From: CAYQSU01 sp964420325
Lineage (GTDB): Bacteria; Pseudomonadota; Alphaproteobacteria; Rhodospirillales; Defluviicoccaceae
Direction: 5' to 3'
NCBI GenBank assembly: GCA_964420325.1
Contig: CAYQSU010000021.1
Coordinates: 1 to 44,688 of the forward strand
DNA: 44,688 nt
Of this stretch, positions 9,405-16,436 are shown one piece after another. The translations under genes and the position numbers were made by a program. The notes beneath the pieces are model-generated. The model saw only the letters and a list, made by a program, of their open reading frames with translations. It was not told the origin of the DNA and searched no databases. Every line of letters begins with the position of its first letter. Position 1 is the first letter of the stretch.

Positions 9405-9436
9405 CCGCGAGACACCTTCCAACATCCGACACGATC

Positions 9437-9470
9437 GCGAGGGGGCTTCGGCCCCCTCGCCTTTTTTGTT
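9437..9470 (+). terminator. Rho-independent terminator after ppdK
   Basis: A perfect 10-bp stem GCGAGGGGGC (9437-9446) and GCCCCCTCGC (9451-9460) closes a TTCG tetraloop and is followed at once by CTTTTTTGTT. It lies 33 nt past the ppdK stop and is the clearest terminator in the window. It closes the glyQ-glyS-ppdK unit. Confidence 0.95.
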
Positions 9471-9682
9471 TGGCCGCGACCTCCGCTCGCCGCCACGGCA
9501 GCGCTCGGGTCGGGCTCTCGTAAACGAATCCGAAAGGCCTGTGCCGACAGGATGGCGCCGACTTCCTCGGCCGCGAAAGAGTGCCATCAACGCCGAAGGG
9601 AGGCGTGCGGAGATCCGGAACAAGGGGTGGTGGAGCGTTCTCGCGAGTCGTTCGCGGGCGTTTGCCGACGTCAGGGGCCACC

Positions 9683-12600
9683 ATGTCCGAGCCGCGCCTG
9701 CAATCCTCGTCGACCGCCCCGGGCCGTCGCCGCCCGCGGCACAAGGCCGTCTCTTCGGCAGCCGGGTTGTGCATCGTCCTGCTCGCGGCACCCCTTTCGG
9801 CGGCCTTCGCGCCGGCGGCCTCCGGGGATGCGCTGGCGCCGTGTGCCCTGCTCGACGCCAGCGCTCCCGCCTTTTCCGCCGATCCTCCGGCGTTCGCCGA
9901 CGCCTACACGCGGGATACGGTCACCGGTCCGGTCGAGAACGGGCTCAGCCTGTACGTTCCGGACCTGCCGGACCAGCCGCTGATCCGCTGCGGCTACGTC
10001 GACGTCACGCGCGAGCCGTTCTCCGCCGATCCGAGCGGCGCGGCGGACTCGACGCACGCGCTCAACGCCGCCCTGGAGTTCGCGCGCCGGCACATGCTGG
10101 TGACCTTCGTGCCCTTCGGAACCTACCGGGTCACGGACACCATCGAATGCGCGCAGGGACGTTATCGTCAGGCGAACGGTGCGATCGGCGGCGACCGCAA
10201 CGGTCCCTGCGTGCTGATCGGCTCGAGATCGCGGGGCTCACGGCCGAAGATCGTGCTGGCGCCGACCGCGCCCGGTTTCGACGATCCCCACACTCCCAGG
10301 TCCGTCATTCACTTCTGGGCGCGGAGCAAGGAGGATCCACACCTCGCCCAGTCCAACATCTCGTTCAACCAGATGATCGTCAACATCGAGGTCGAGATCG
10401 GCGAGGGCAACGCCGGCGCGATCGGCATCCGCCACCGCGGCGCGCAGGGCTCGAGCATTCAGGACGTGCGCATCGACGCGAGGCACGGTTTCGCCGGCAT
10501 CGAGGGCGGCGCCGGATCGGGCGGCAGCCACATCAACATCGAGGTGATCGGCGGTCGCTTCGGCTTCGATCTCTCCCAGACCCAGACGACGCCGACGATC
10601 ACGGCGGCGACCCTGATCGGACAGACCGGGTCCGCGATCCGCTTCGAAAACCGCAACACGCTCACCGTCGTCGGCACGACGATCGCCGTTCCCGACGGCG
10701 CCGAAGGCCCGGCGATCCGGGCCCTCATCCCGGACTGGGCCCCGTTGAGCCAGCTCAACCTGATCGACAGCCGGATCGTCTTCGCGTCGCCGCGCCCGGA
10801 TGCCGTCGCCGTGACGACCAACCGCACGCTCTATCTGAAGAACGTCTTCGTTCGCCACGCCGGCACGATCGCATCGTTGCCCGACGGCCGGGCGCTCGCA
10901 GGCACCCTCACGGGCAACGGCTGGCGGCATGTCGTTGAATCGGTGCATCCGGTCCGCCCTCCCCTGTTCCGCGAGGGAGAGCAGACGTTTCAGTACGAGA
11001 TGGCGACCTTTCTCGATGGCGCGGATCTCGGATACCACGACGTCGAGATTCTCGGCCGCGATGGCACGGAACCCCCTGCCGATCTGCGGTCACGGCACGT
11101 CTGGGAGGCGAGCTTCCCGAGCGCGGAGACGCCCGGGGCAGTGAACGCAAAGGCCGCGCCCTACCATGCGGTGGGCGACGGCGTCCACGACGACACCGAC
11201 GCCATCCAGGCGGCAATCGATGCCAACGAGGTCGTGTTCCTGCCCAAGGGCTACTATCGGATCGCGCGCCCGCTGACGCTCCGGAGCGACAGCAGGCTCG
11301 TCGGCGTCGCCCGCCATCTCTCGGTGCTGATCGCCGCCGACGGCCCGGCGTTCGGCGATGCCGCCGATCCCAAGCCCCTCGTCCAGACCGCCAACGACGC
11401 CGACGCCGACACCGTTCTCGCCTTCCTCGGCCTCTTCGTCCGCGAGGAGCTTGCCGGCAACTACGCCCTCAGCTGGCAAGCCGGCCGTCGGTCGATGGTG
11501 CGGGCGGTCAACGTCTTCAGGTTCCGAACCAAGGGCAAGGCGCGCGTGCTCGACGTCCCTCTCGTTCTCATCAGCGGCGAAGGCGGCGGCCGCTGGTACA
11601 ACTTCTTCCAGGAGCGCGGAGGCCGCGTCGACCCGGGCTATCGTCATCTCCTGATCGACGGCACCCGCGAGCCCCTGAGCCTCTACGGCGTCAATCCCGA
11701 GCACGCCCGCGGCGAGGCCAACATGGAGATCCGCAACGCCCGCCGCGTCACTGTCTACAGCCTGAAAAGCCAGGGGAACTACCCCGTGCTCTGGGTCCGC
11801 GATTCCGACCACATCGAGGTTTTCGGCTTCGGCGGCAACGCCGCCGCCTTCGAGGCCGACCACGAGTTCCCCGCTGACTTCGAGCCGTTCACGCCGTCGC
11901 TGCTGCGCTTCGAGCGCACCCCCAACTTCCGCATCGCCAACGCCGTCGACGGCAGCCGCGTCTCCGGCGGATCCGACGACGAGGTCGGTGGCCGCGGCAT
12001 CGATCCCAACCTCTGGCACCACATGCTGGAGATCGATGCGTCGGGCACGGCCGTCCTGACGCCGCCGCTCGTCCGTTTGGCCCTTTACGTCCGGGGCAAC
12101 GCCTTCGGCAACATCCCGCCGCTCGTCGCTGCCGGCGGAGAGAAGACGATCACGCTCCCGGAAACGGCATCGTTGATGGGACAGGTCAGCGACGACGGCA
12201 ACCCCGATCCGCCCAAGAGGGTGACGGTGGTCTGGCGCCAAGTCTCCGGACCCGGCGATGTCACGTTTGCCGACGCCGCCTCGGTCGCAACGGAGGCGGC
12301 CTTCTCGGCGCCCGGTGTCTATGTTCTTCGTCTCACCGCCGACGACGGTGCGGCCTCCGCATCCGACGATCTCATCGTCACCGTCCAGCCGGAACCGGAT
12401 CTCGCTCCCGACGTGGCGCACTGGACGTTTGACGGCACCGCAGCGGACTCCAGCGCAAATGCCAACCACGGCCGCCTCCGCGGATCGCCCTCATGGGTTA
12501 AAGGCGCGATCGGCGGGGCCGTCCACCTCGACGGCGCCTTCGTTGCCATCGACGCCTTGAACGACGACGCCGATGGCAGGGAAGGATCCACCGCTATCTG

Positions 12601-13033
12601 GATCAAGCGATCCTTCGGTGACGCGACGCCGAGCGACAAGACGGTGTTTCGCTTGCGGGCGGGTCCCGGCAACCTGATCAAGTTCCACTACGCGGCAGCC
12701 GGGCACCGCTGGCAGCTCCGCTACAGGGCCGGCGGCTTGACGACGGTGCTTGACGTTCCCGGCGCGGCGATCCCGAGAGGGGTCTGGACCCATGTCGCCG
12801 TCACCTGGAGCGATGCTGGCGACGAGGTCGCCGTCTATCTCGACGGCCTCCTCCAACGAAAGGGCCGCGGCATCGGCTCCTGGAACGCGCCGCTCGACCG
12901 CAGCGCCCTCGGATCGGACGGCTCGGCCGCCACCGTGTGGAAAGGCGCCATCGACGATGTACGCGTCTACGGCCACCCGCTCTCGCCGACGGCAGTCTCC
13001 CGCCTCCACGCTCTCGCTGCCTCCAACCGGTAA
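9683..13033 (+). CDS. large secreted modular protein: two beta-helix (pectate-lyase-3-like) modules, PKD-like and LamG-like domains
   Basis: A 1116-residue protein with a long basic N terminus and a hydrophobic export segment (about residues 28-50, LCIVLLAAPLSAAFAPAA). Two modules start with the hallmark of Pectate_lyase_3/GH55-type right-handed beta-helices: FSADPSGAADSTHALNAAL (about 113-131) and YHAVGDGVHDDTDAIQAAI (about 494-512), the latter followed by FLPKGYYRI. Residues about 806-906 look like a PKD/Ig-like domain (VVWRQVSGPGD...GVYVLRLTADDG). Residues about 910-1115 look like a LamG/concanavalin-type carbohydrate-binding domain (VAHWTFDGTAADSSAN, WTHVAVTW, IDDVRVYG). This suggests an exported polysaccharide-binding or polysaccharide-cleaving enzyme. 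Catalytic residues cannot be assigned by eye. The start is ATG 9683 with AGGGG about 6 nt upstream. The gene is alone between a terminator and a convergent gene. Confidence 0.85.
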   Translation: MSEPRLQSSSTAPGRRRPRHKAVSSAAGLCIVLLAAPLSAAFAPAASGDALAPCALLDASAPAFSADPPAFADAYTRDTVTGPVENGLSLYVPDLPDQPLIRCGYVDVTREPFSADPSGAADSTHALNAALEFARRHMLVTFVPFGTYRVTDTIECAQGRYRQANGAIGGDRNGPCVLIGSRSRGSRPKIVLAPTAPGFDDPHTPRSVIHFWARSKEDPHLAQSNISFNQMIVNIEVEIGEGNAGAIGIRHRGAQGSSIQDVRIDARHGFAGIEGGAGSGGSHINIEVIGGRFGFDLSQTQTTPTITAATLIGQTGSAIRFENRNTLTVVGTTIAVPDGAEGPAIRALIPDWAPLSQLNLIDSRIVFASPRPDAVAVTTNRTLYLKNVFVRHAGTIASLPDGRALAGTLTGNGWRHVVESVHPVRPPLFREGEQTFQYEMATFLDGADLGYHDVEILGRDGTEPPADLRSRHVWEASFPSAETPGAVNAKAAPYHAVGDGVHDDTDAIQAAIDANEVVFLPKGYYRIARPLTLRSDSRLVGVARHLSVLIAADGPAFGDAADPKPLVQTANDADADTVLAFLGLFVREELAGNYALSWQAGRRSMVRAVNVFRFRTKGKARVLDVPLVLISGEGGGRWYNFFQERGGRVDPGYRHLLIDGTREPLSLYGVNPEHARGEANMEIRNARRVTVYSLKSQGNYPVLWVRDSDHIEVFGFGGNAAAFEADHEFPADFEPFTPSLLRFERTPNFRIANAVDGSRVSGGSDDEVGGRGIDPNLWHHMLEIDASGTAVLTPPLVRLALYVRGNAFGNIPPLVAAGGEKTITLPETASLMGQVSDDGNPDPPKRVTVVWRQVSGPGDVTFADAASVATEAAFSAPGVYVLRLTADDGAASASDDLIVTVQPEPDLAPDVAHWTFDGTAADSSANANHGRLRGSPSWVKGAIGGAVHLDGAFVAIDALNDDADGREGSTAIWIKRSFGDATPSDKTVFRLRAGPGNLIKFHYAAAGHRWQLRYRAGGLTTVLDVPGAAIPRGVWTHVAVTWSDAGDEVAVYLDGLLQRKGRGIGSWNAPLDRSALGSDGSAATVWKGAIDDVRVYGHPLSPTAVSRLHALAASNR

Positions 13034-13062
13034 AGCCGGATCGGCTGCGGGACGGTCCGGCT
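13034..13062. terminator. possible bidirectional hairpin between convergent genes
   Basis: AGCCGGA (13034-13040) pairs perfectly with TCCGGCT (13056-13062) in the 44-bp gap between the modular secreted protein and the SNase-like gene. The loop is 15 nt and no T run follows on either strand, so it would be a weak terminator. Confidence 0.3.
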
Positions 13063-13077
13063 CCGGTCCGAAGCCAT

Positions 13078-13611
13078 TCAGGGCGAATGCCGTGGTCCGA
13101 TGCTGTCGACCTGGAATCCCCACACGCCCCGGCCATTCACCCGAGCGATCCGCTCCAGCGCGTGGTACTCGAAGGGAGCGTCGGGAAGGGCGACCGCGAG
13201 ACCTTCGCGGATCAGGTAGGCTCCGAGATCGACCCCCTTGTCGAACGGCGAGGCGTCCACGGCACAGAAGGCGTCGATGCTGCCGTCGCGACTGAACGCC
13301 ACCTCACGGCAACGGACGAAACCCTGGATCTTCAGTGCCAGGGCCTTCGCGGCGCGGTTCTGGAAGCACCGGGCTGGCCGCACGTTGGTGAGGCACTGCC
13401 GTTCGTTCTCGGGAACGAGGATGCCGTAGAGGCGGATGGTCTTGCCGCGAACCTTGAGCGTGCCGTCCTGCTGGACGATGGCATAGCTGACGAGATCGGC
13501 AGTCGCCTGCGGCACGGGGAGGCCGCCGACGGAGAGCGCCGTCACGACCAGCGCAAACGACGCGATCCGGCGGCCTCGCGAAACCGTCACCCGGCTTCCC
13601 ACGTTCCCCAT
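13078..13611 (-). CDS. exported SNase-like (thermonuclease-fold) protein, probably catalytically impaired
   Basis: A 177-residue protein with an N-terminal hydrophobic segment (ASFALVVTALSVGGLPVP) fitting a signal peptide or anchor. It then has a staphylococcal-nuclease-like domain: DGTLKVRGKTIRLYGILVPE, a CFQNRAAKALAL helix, DAFC, GAYLIREGLAVALP and RGVWGFQ. Known active SNases have DGDT, R..L.GID.PE and a YGR arginine. Here DGDT is DGT, the Ile-Asp is Ile-Leu, and the YGR position reads DGS; only the first Arg and the PE Glu remain. It is therefore likely a non-enzymatic member. The start is ATG 13611, 31 nt after trmB, so it may be the last gene of the metK-trmB transcript. Confidence 0.75.
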   Translation of the reverse strand: MGNVGSRVTVSRGRRIASFALVVTALSVGGLPVPQATADLVSYAIVQQDGTLKVRGKTIRLYGILVPENERQCLTNVRPARCFQNRAAKALALKIQGFVRCREVAFSRDGSIDAFCAVDASPFDKGVDLGAYLIREGLAVALPDAPFEYHALERIARVNGRGVWGFQVDSIGPRHSP

Positions 13612-13642
13612 AAGGCTCAAGTCGCCCCGGCGTTCCCGGATG

Positions 13643-14368
13643 TCAATCCCCTCCGCGCCGGCGTCGGCGAAAGCGGAGGTAGGTGCAGCGTTCGCCGCGG
13701 ACGAGCGCCTTCTGCTCGTACCGGGTCGGGAGCCAGCCCTCGGGCCTGTCCCGCCAGTCGGACGCGCCTTCGGCGGTCCAGATGAACGCGGGATGATCGG
13801 CGAGGTGTCCGAGCGTCCAGCGGACATAGTCCGTGTGGTCGGTGGCGAGCAGCAACTCGCCGCCGTCCTTGAGGATGCGTGCGAGAGCGTCCACCGTCCC
13901 GGCGGAGATGAAACGGCGCTCACGGTGGCGATGCTTCGGCCAAGGGTCGGGAAACAAGACCATGACGCGCTGGACGTTCGCGTCGGCGATCAGCGGCAGC
14001 AGCAGCCGGGCATCGTCGTCGAAGATGCGCACGTTGCCGAGTTCCTTGTCGCGGATGCGTGCGAGGAGACTCCCGACACCGCTGACGTAGGGCTCGCAGC
14101 CGACGAAGCCGATCCGCGGGTGGGCGCAGGCAAGCGCCGCCAGGTGCTCACCGGCGCCGAACCCCACCTCGAGCCAGACGTCGTCGAGGTCGGCATCGAA
14201 CAGGGCGCGGAGGTCGCGGGGCGTGTCGCCGCCGGCAATCGCGAGCCGCAGGCCGGGAAGCAGCGTCGCCAACAGCTGGCGGCGGCCGGGGCGCGGTCTG
14301 CGCCCAACGCGACGGCCGAAGAACCGCGGTCCGTCGGCGCGTTTCGAGGCCCTCGGCCGCTCGATCAC
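13643..14368 (-). CDS. trmB: tRNA (guanine-N7-)-methyltransferase
   Basis: A 241-residue TrmB, which methylates G46 in the tRNA variable loop using SAM. It has the SAM loop LEVGFGAGEHLAAL, CEPYVSGVGSLL, and the family signature LFPDPWPKHRHRERRFI. The C-terminal end carries the substrate-binding TRYEQKAL motif. The start is GTG 14368, which overlaps the metK stop as GTGA. It therefore sits in an operon with the enzyme that makes its methyl donor, a pairing widely seen in alphaproteobacteria. Confidence 0.95.
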   Translation of the reverse strand: MIERPRASKRADGPRFFGRRVGRRPRPGRRQLLATLLPGLRLAIAGGDTPRDLRALFDADLDDVWLEVGFGAGEHLAALACAHPRIGFVGCEPYVSGVGSLLARIRDKELGNVRIFDDDARLLLPLIADANVQRVMVLFPDPWPKHRHRERRFISAGTVDALARILKDGGELLLATDHTDYVRWTLGHLADHPAFIWTAEGASDWRDRPEGWLPTRYEQKALVRGERCTYLRFRRRRRGGD

Positions 14369-15549
14369 CGTTCGCCGAACGCGCGCTTCAGATCGTCGGC
14401 CAGATCCTTGATCTCCCAGGAGAATCCGCCGTCCGGCTCGGGTTGCCGGCCGAAGTGGCCGTAGGCCGCGGTGCGGGCATAAATCGGCCTGTTGAGGCCC
14501 AAGTGCTCGCGCATGCCGCGCGGAGAGAGATCGACAGCCTCCTGGAGGACCTCTGCGAGCCTGTCCTCGTCCACGTGGCCGGTACCGTGGGTGTCGACGT
14601 AGACCGAGATCGGGTGCGAGACCCCGATCGCGTAGGACAGCTGGATGGTGCAGCGATCGGCAATGCCGGCGGCGACCACGTTCTTGGCCAGATAGCGGGC
14701 CATGTACGCACCGGAGCGGTCGACCTTGGTCGGATCCTTGCCGGAAAACGCACCGCCGCCGTGCGGCGCGGCTCCGCCGTAGGTGTCGACGATGATCTTG
14801 CGGCCGGTGAGACCGGCGTCTCCGTCGGGCCCGCCGATGACGAAGCGGCCCGTCGGATTGACGTAGAAGTGCTTCTCCTCGCACATCCAGCCCTCGGGAA
14901 GCACGTTCTTCACATGCGGGCGAACGATCTCCCGCACGTCGTCGACCGAAATCGTGTCGGAATGCTGGGTGGAGACGACGACCGCCGTGGCGCCGGCGGG
15001 CCGGCCGTCGACGTAGCGCAGGCTGACCTGGCTCTTGGCGTCCGGACCGAGACAGGGCTCGGCGCCGGAATGTCTCGCTTCGGCAAGGGATTTGAGGATG
15101 GCGTGCGCGTAGAAGATCGGCGCCGGCATCAGCACGTCGGTCTCCCGGCACGCATAGCCGAACATGATGCCCTGATCGCCCGCTCCCTCGTCTTTGTTGC
15201 CGGCGGCATCGACGCCGCGGGCGATGTCCGGGGACTGCGAATGGATGTGCGAGGTCACCTCCGCGTCCTTCCAGTGGAAGCCGTGCTGCTCGTAGCCGAT
15301 CTCTCTCACGGTGTGCCGGGCGATGGCCTTGTAGCGGTCATGGTCCATCGAGTCCGGACCGCGGACCTCGCCGGCGAGCACGATGAAGTTGGTCGTGCAC
15401 AGGCATTCGACGGCCACGCGCGACTGCGGATCCTCGGTCAGGAAGGCATCGACGATGGCATCGGAGATGCGATCGCAGACCTTGTCCGGATGCCCCTCCG
15501 CCACCGATTCGCTGGTGAACACATAGTCTTTTTTCCAGTTCGTTGGCAC
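14365..15549 (-). CDS. metK: S-adenosylmethionine synthetase
   Basis: A 394-residue MetK, which joins ATP and methionine to make SAM. It has FTSESVAEGHPDKVCDRISD at the N terminus, GAGDQGIMFGYAC for the adenine site, and DAGLTGRKIIVDTYGG and GGGAFSGKDPTKVDRS for phosphate and metal binding. The start is GTG 15549 (VPTNWKKDYVF), with AAGGG 8 nt upstream. The 205-nt leader back to the xre stop is GC-rich with several hairpins (see separate entries), but no known SAM riboswitch was recognised. Translation is coupled to trmB by a 4-nt overlap. Confidence 0.96.
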   Translation of the reverse strand: MPTNWKKDYVFTSESVAEGHPDKVCDRISDAIVDAFLTEDPQSRVAVECLCTTNFIVLAGEVRGPDSMDHDRYKAIARHTVREIGYEQHGFHWKDAEVTSHIHSQSPDIARGVDAAGNKDEGAGDQGIMFGYACRETDVLMPAPIFYAHAILKSLAEARHSGAEPCLGPDAKSQVSLRYVDGRPAGATAVVVSTQHSDTISVDDVREIVRPHVKNVLPEGWMCEEKHFYVNPTGRFVIGGPDGDAGLTGRKIIVDTYGGAAPHGGGAFSGKDPTKVDRSGAYMARYLAKNVVAAGIADRCTIQLSYAIGVSHPISVYVDTHGTGHVDEDRLAEVLQEAVDLSPRGMREHLGLNRPIYARTAAYGHFGRQPEPDGGFSWEIKDLADDLKRAFGER

Positions 15550-15613
15550 CGTTCGACCCTTGACAATGAGATGGATGTGTCGCCGCGGCGTCCCGCGACG
15601 GAGCGGCTCAGCT

Positions 15614-15625
15614 CCGCACGTGCGG
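15614..15625. promoter_or_regulatory. 12-bp perfect palindrome in metK leader
   Basis: CCGCACGTGCGG is a perfect inverted repeat 65 bp upstream of the metK GTG. It could be an operator for a dimeric regulator or form part of an RNA hairpin in the leader. Position is the only support. Confidence 0.3.
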
Positions 15626-15652
15626 CCAAGCACGACGCAACGCTGCGGGGCT

Positions 15653-15669
15653 GCCCCGACCGGCGGGGC
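15653..15669 (-). other. stable hairpin in metK leader
   Basis: GCCCCG (15653-15658) and CGGGGC (15664-15669) form a perfect 6-bp GC stem with a 5-nt loop, about 105 nt before the metK start. No U-tract follows on the minus strand, so a simple intrinsic attenuator is unlikely. It could be one stem of a structured leader. Confidence 0.35.
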
Positions 15670-15719
15670 GCAACTTGTCGCAAGGAACCCCCGGCGCCGT
15701 CAAGGACCTTGGCGGCGGA

Positions 15720-15744
15720 CGCGTCGGCCTACGCCGCCGACGCG
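15720..15744 (-). terminator. hairpin just downstream of xre regulator gene
   Basis: CGCGTCGG (15720-15727) and CCGACGCG (15737-15744) form a perfect 8-bp stem with a 9-nt loop, starting 11 nt past the xre stop. It lacks a U run on the minus strand, so termination would be partial or Rho-assisted. It could instead protect or process the xre-metK transcript. Confidence 0.4.
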
Positions 15745-15754
15745 CGGCAACGGA

Positions 15755-16246
15755 TCACTCCACCTCGTCGGGCGTGCACAACGACTTGGTCAACTCGAAC
15801 AGGCGCCGGCGGACCTGCGGGTCGCCGATGCGATAGTACGCACGAACGAGCTCCAGGGTCTCCCGTCGCGTCAACGGATCGTGCTCCATCGCCGCCTGCG
15901 GCTGATCGCTCATCCCCGTCGCCCGACGTTCCCCCGTCGCGTAGCTTTCCGGCATGTCGTCGAAGAAGAACGAAACAGGGACGTCGAGAATGCGGCTGAA
16001 CTCGAACAGGCGGGACGCACCGATCCGATTGGCGCCGCGCTCGTACTTCTGGATCTGCTGGAAGGTCAAGCCGACGGCTTCGCCGAGCTTCTCCTGGCTC
16101 AGGCCCAACAGAGTGCGTCGGAGCCGAACCCGTCCACCGACGTGGACGTCGACCGGATTCGGTGTGCCCGGAGGCAGGCGCTCGAACCGAGCGGCCGGAG
16201 TTGCGGACCGTCCTTTCCTCACCCGAGATAGTCTTGCTTCTGTCAT
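15755..16246 (-). CDS. XRE-family transcriptional regulator upstream of metK
   Basis: A 163-residue HTH_3 protein. Residues about 37-91 hold the domain (VGGRVRLRRTLLGLSQEKLG, LTFQQIQKYERGANRI, SRLFEFSRILDVPVSFFFD). It has a basic N-terminal tail and a C-terminal helical tail (RRETLELVRAYYRI). This type of regulator is often found directly before metK in alphaproteobacteria, between lnt and metK as here. Its target is not settled from sequence. The start is ATG 16246 (MTEARLSRVRK). A perfect 14-bp palindrome lies between its -10 box and the coding region, which suggests autoregulation. Confidence 0.9.
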   Translation of the reverse strand: MTEARLSRVRKGRSATPAARFERLPPGTPNPVDVHVGGRVRLRRTLLGLSQEKLGEAVGLTFQQIQKYERGANRIGASRLFEFSRILDVPVSFFFDDMPESYATGERRATGMSDQPQAAMEHDPLTRRETLELVRAYYRIGDPQVRRRLFELTKSLCTPDEVE

Positions 16247-16338
16247 TTTTTTCAACGCATCCAAGAGGTGGAACCCAGGCACACAGCCCAGAGACCTTCT
16301 GCCCCGTCGCACTGCTCCCGATATCCGCGAGCTGCGGT

Positions 16339-16352
16339 GCAGTGCGCACTGC
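16339..16352. promoter_or_regulatory. perfect 14-bp palindrome, candidate operator of xre
   Basis: GCAGTGCGCACTGC is a perfect inverted repeat lying 6 bp downstream of the putative xre -10 hexamer, covering the expected transcription start. That is a classic position for repression by a dimeric HTH protein. Binding by the adjacent XRE protein is inferred. Confidence 0.5.
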
Positions 16353-16357
16353 CAGCA

Positions 16358-16387
16358 ATACTAGCCAGATTCGCGTGGATTTCGCAA
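16358..16387 (-). promoter_or_regulatory. putative promoter of xre-metK-trmB
   Basis: On the minus strand TTGCGA (16382-16387) and TAGTAT (16358-16363) are separated by 18 bp, in an AT-richer patch of the 190-bp gap between lnt and xre. The -10 is about 110 bp from the xre ATG. Confidence 0.45.
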
Positions 16388-16436
16388 GATTTGTCTTATT
16401 CCCCAGGTCTTTCAACCATGCGTGGTTGGCGTAGCG

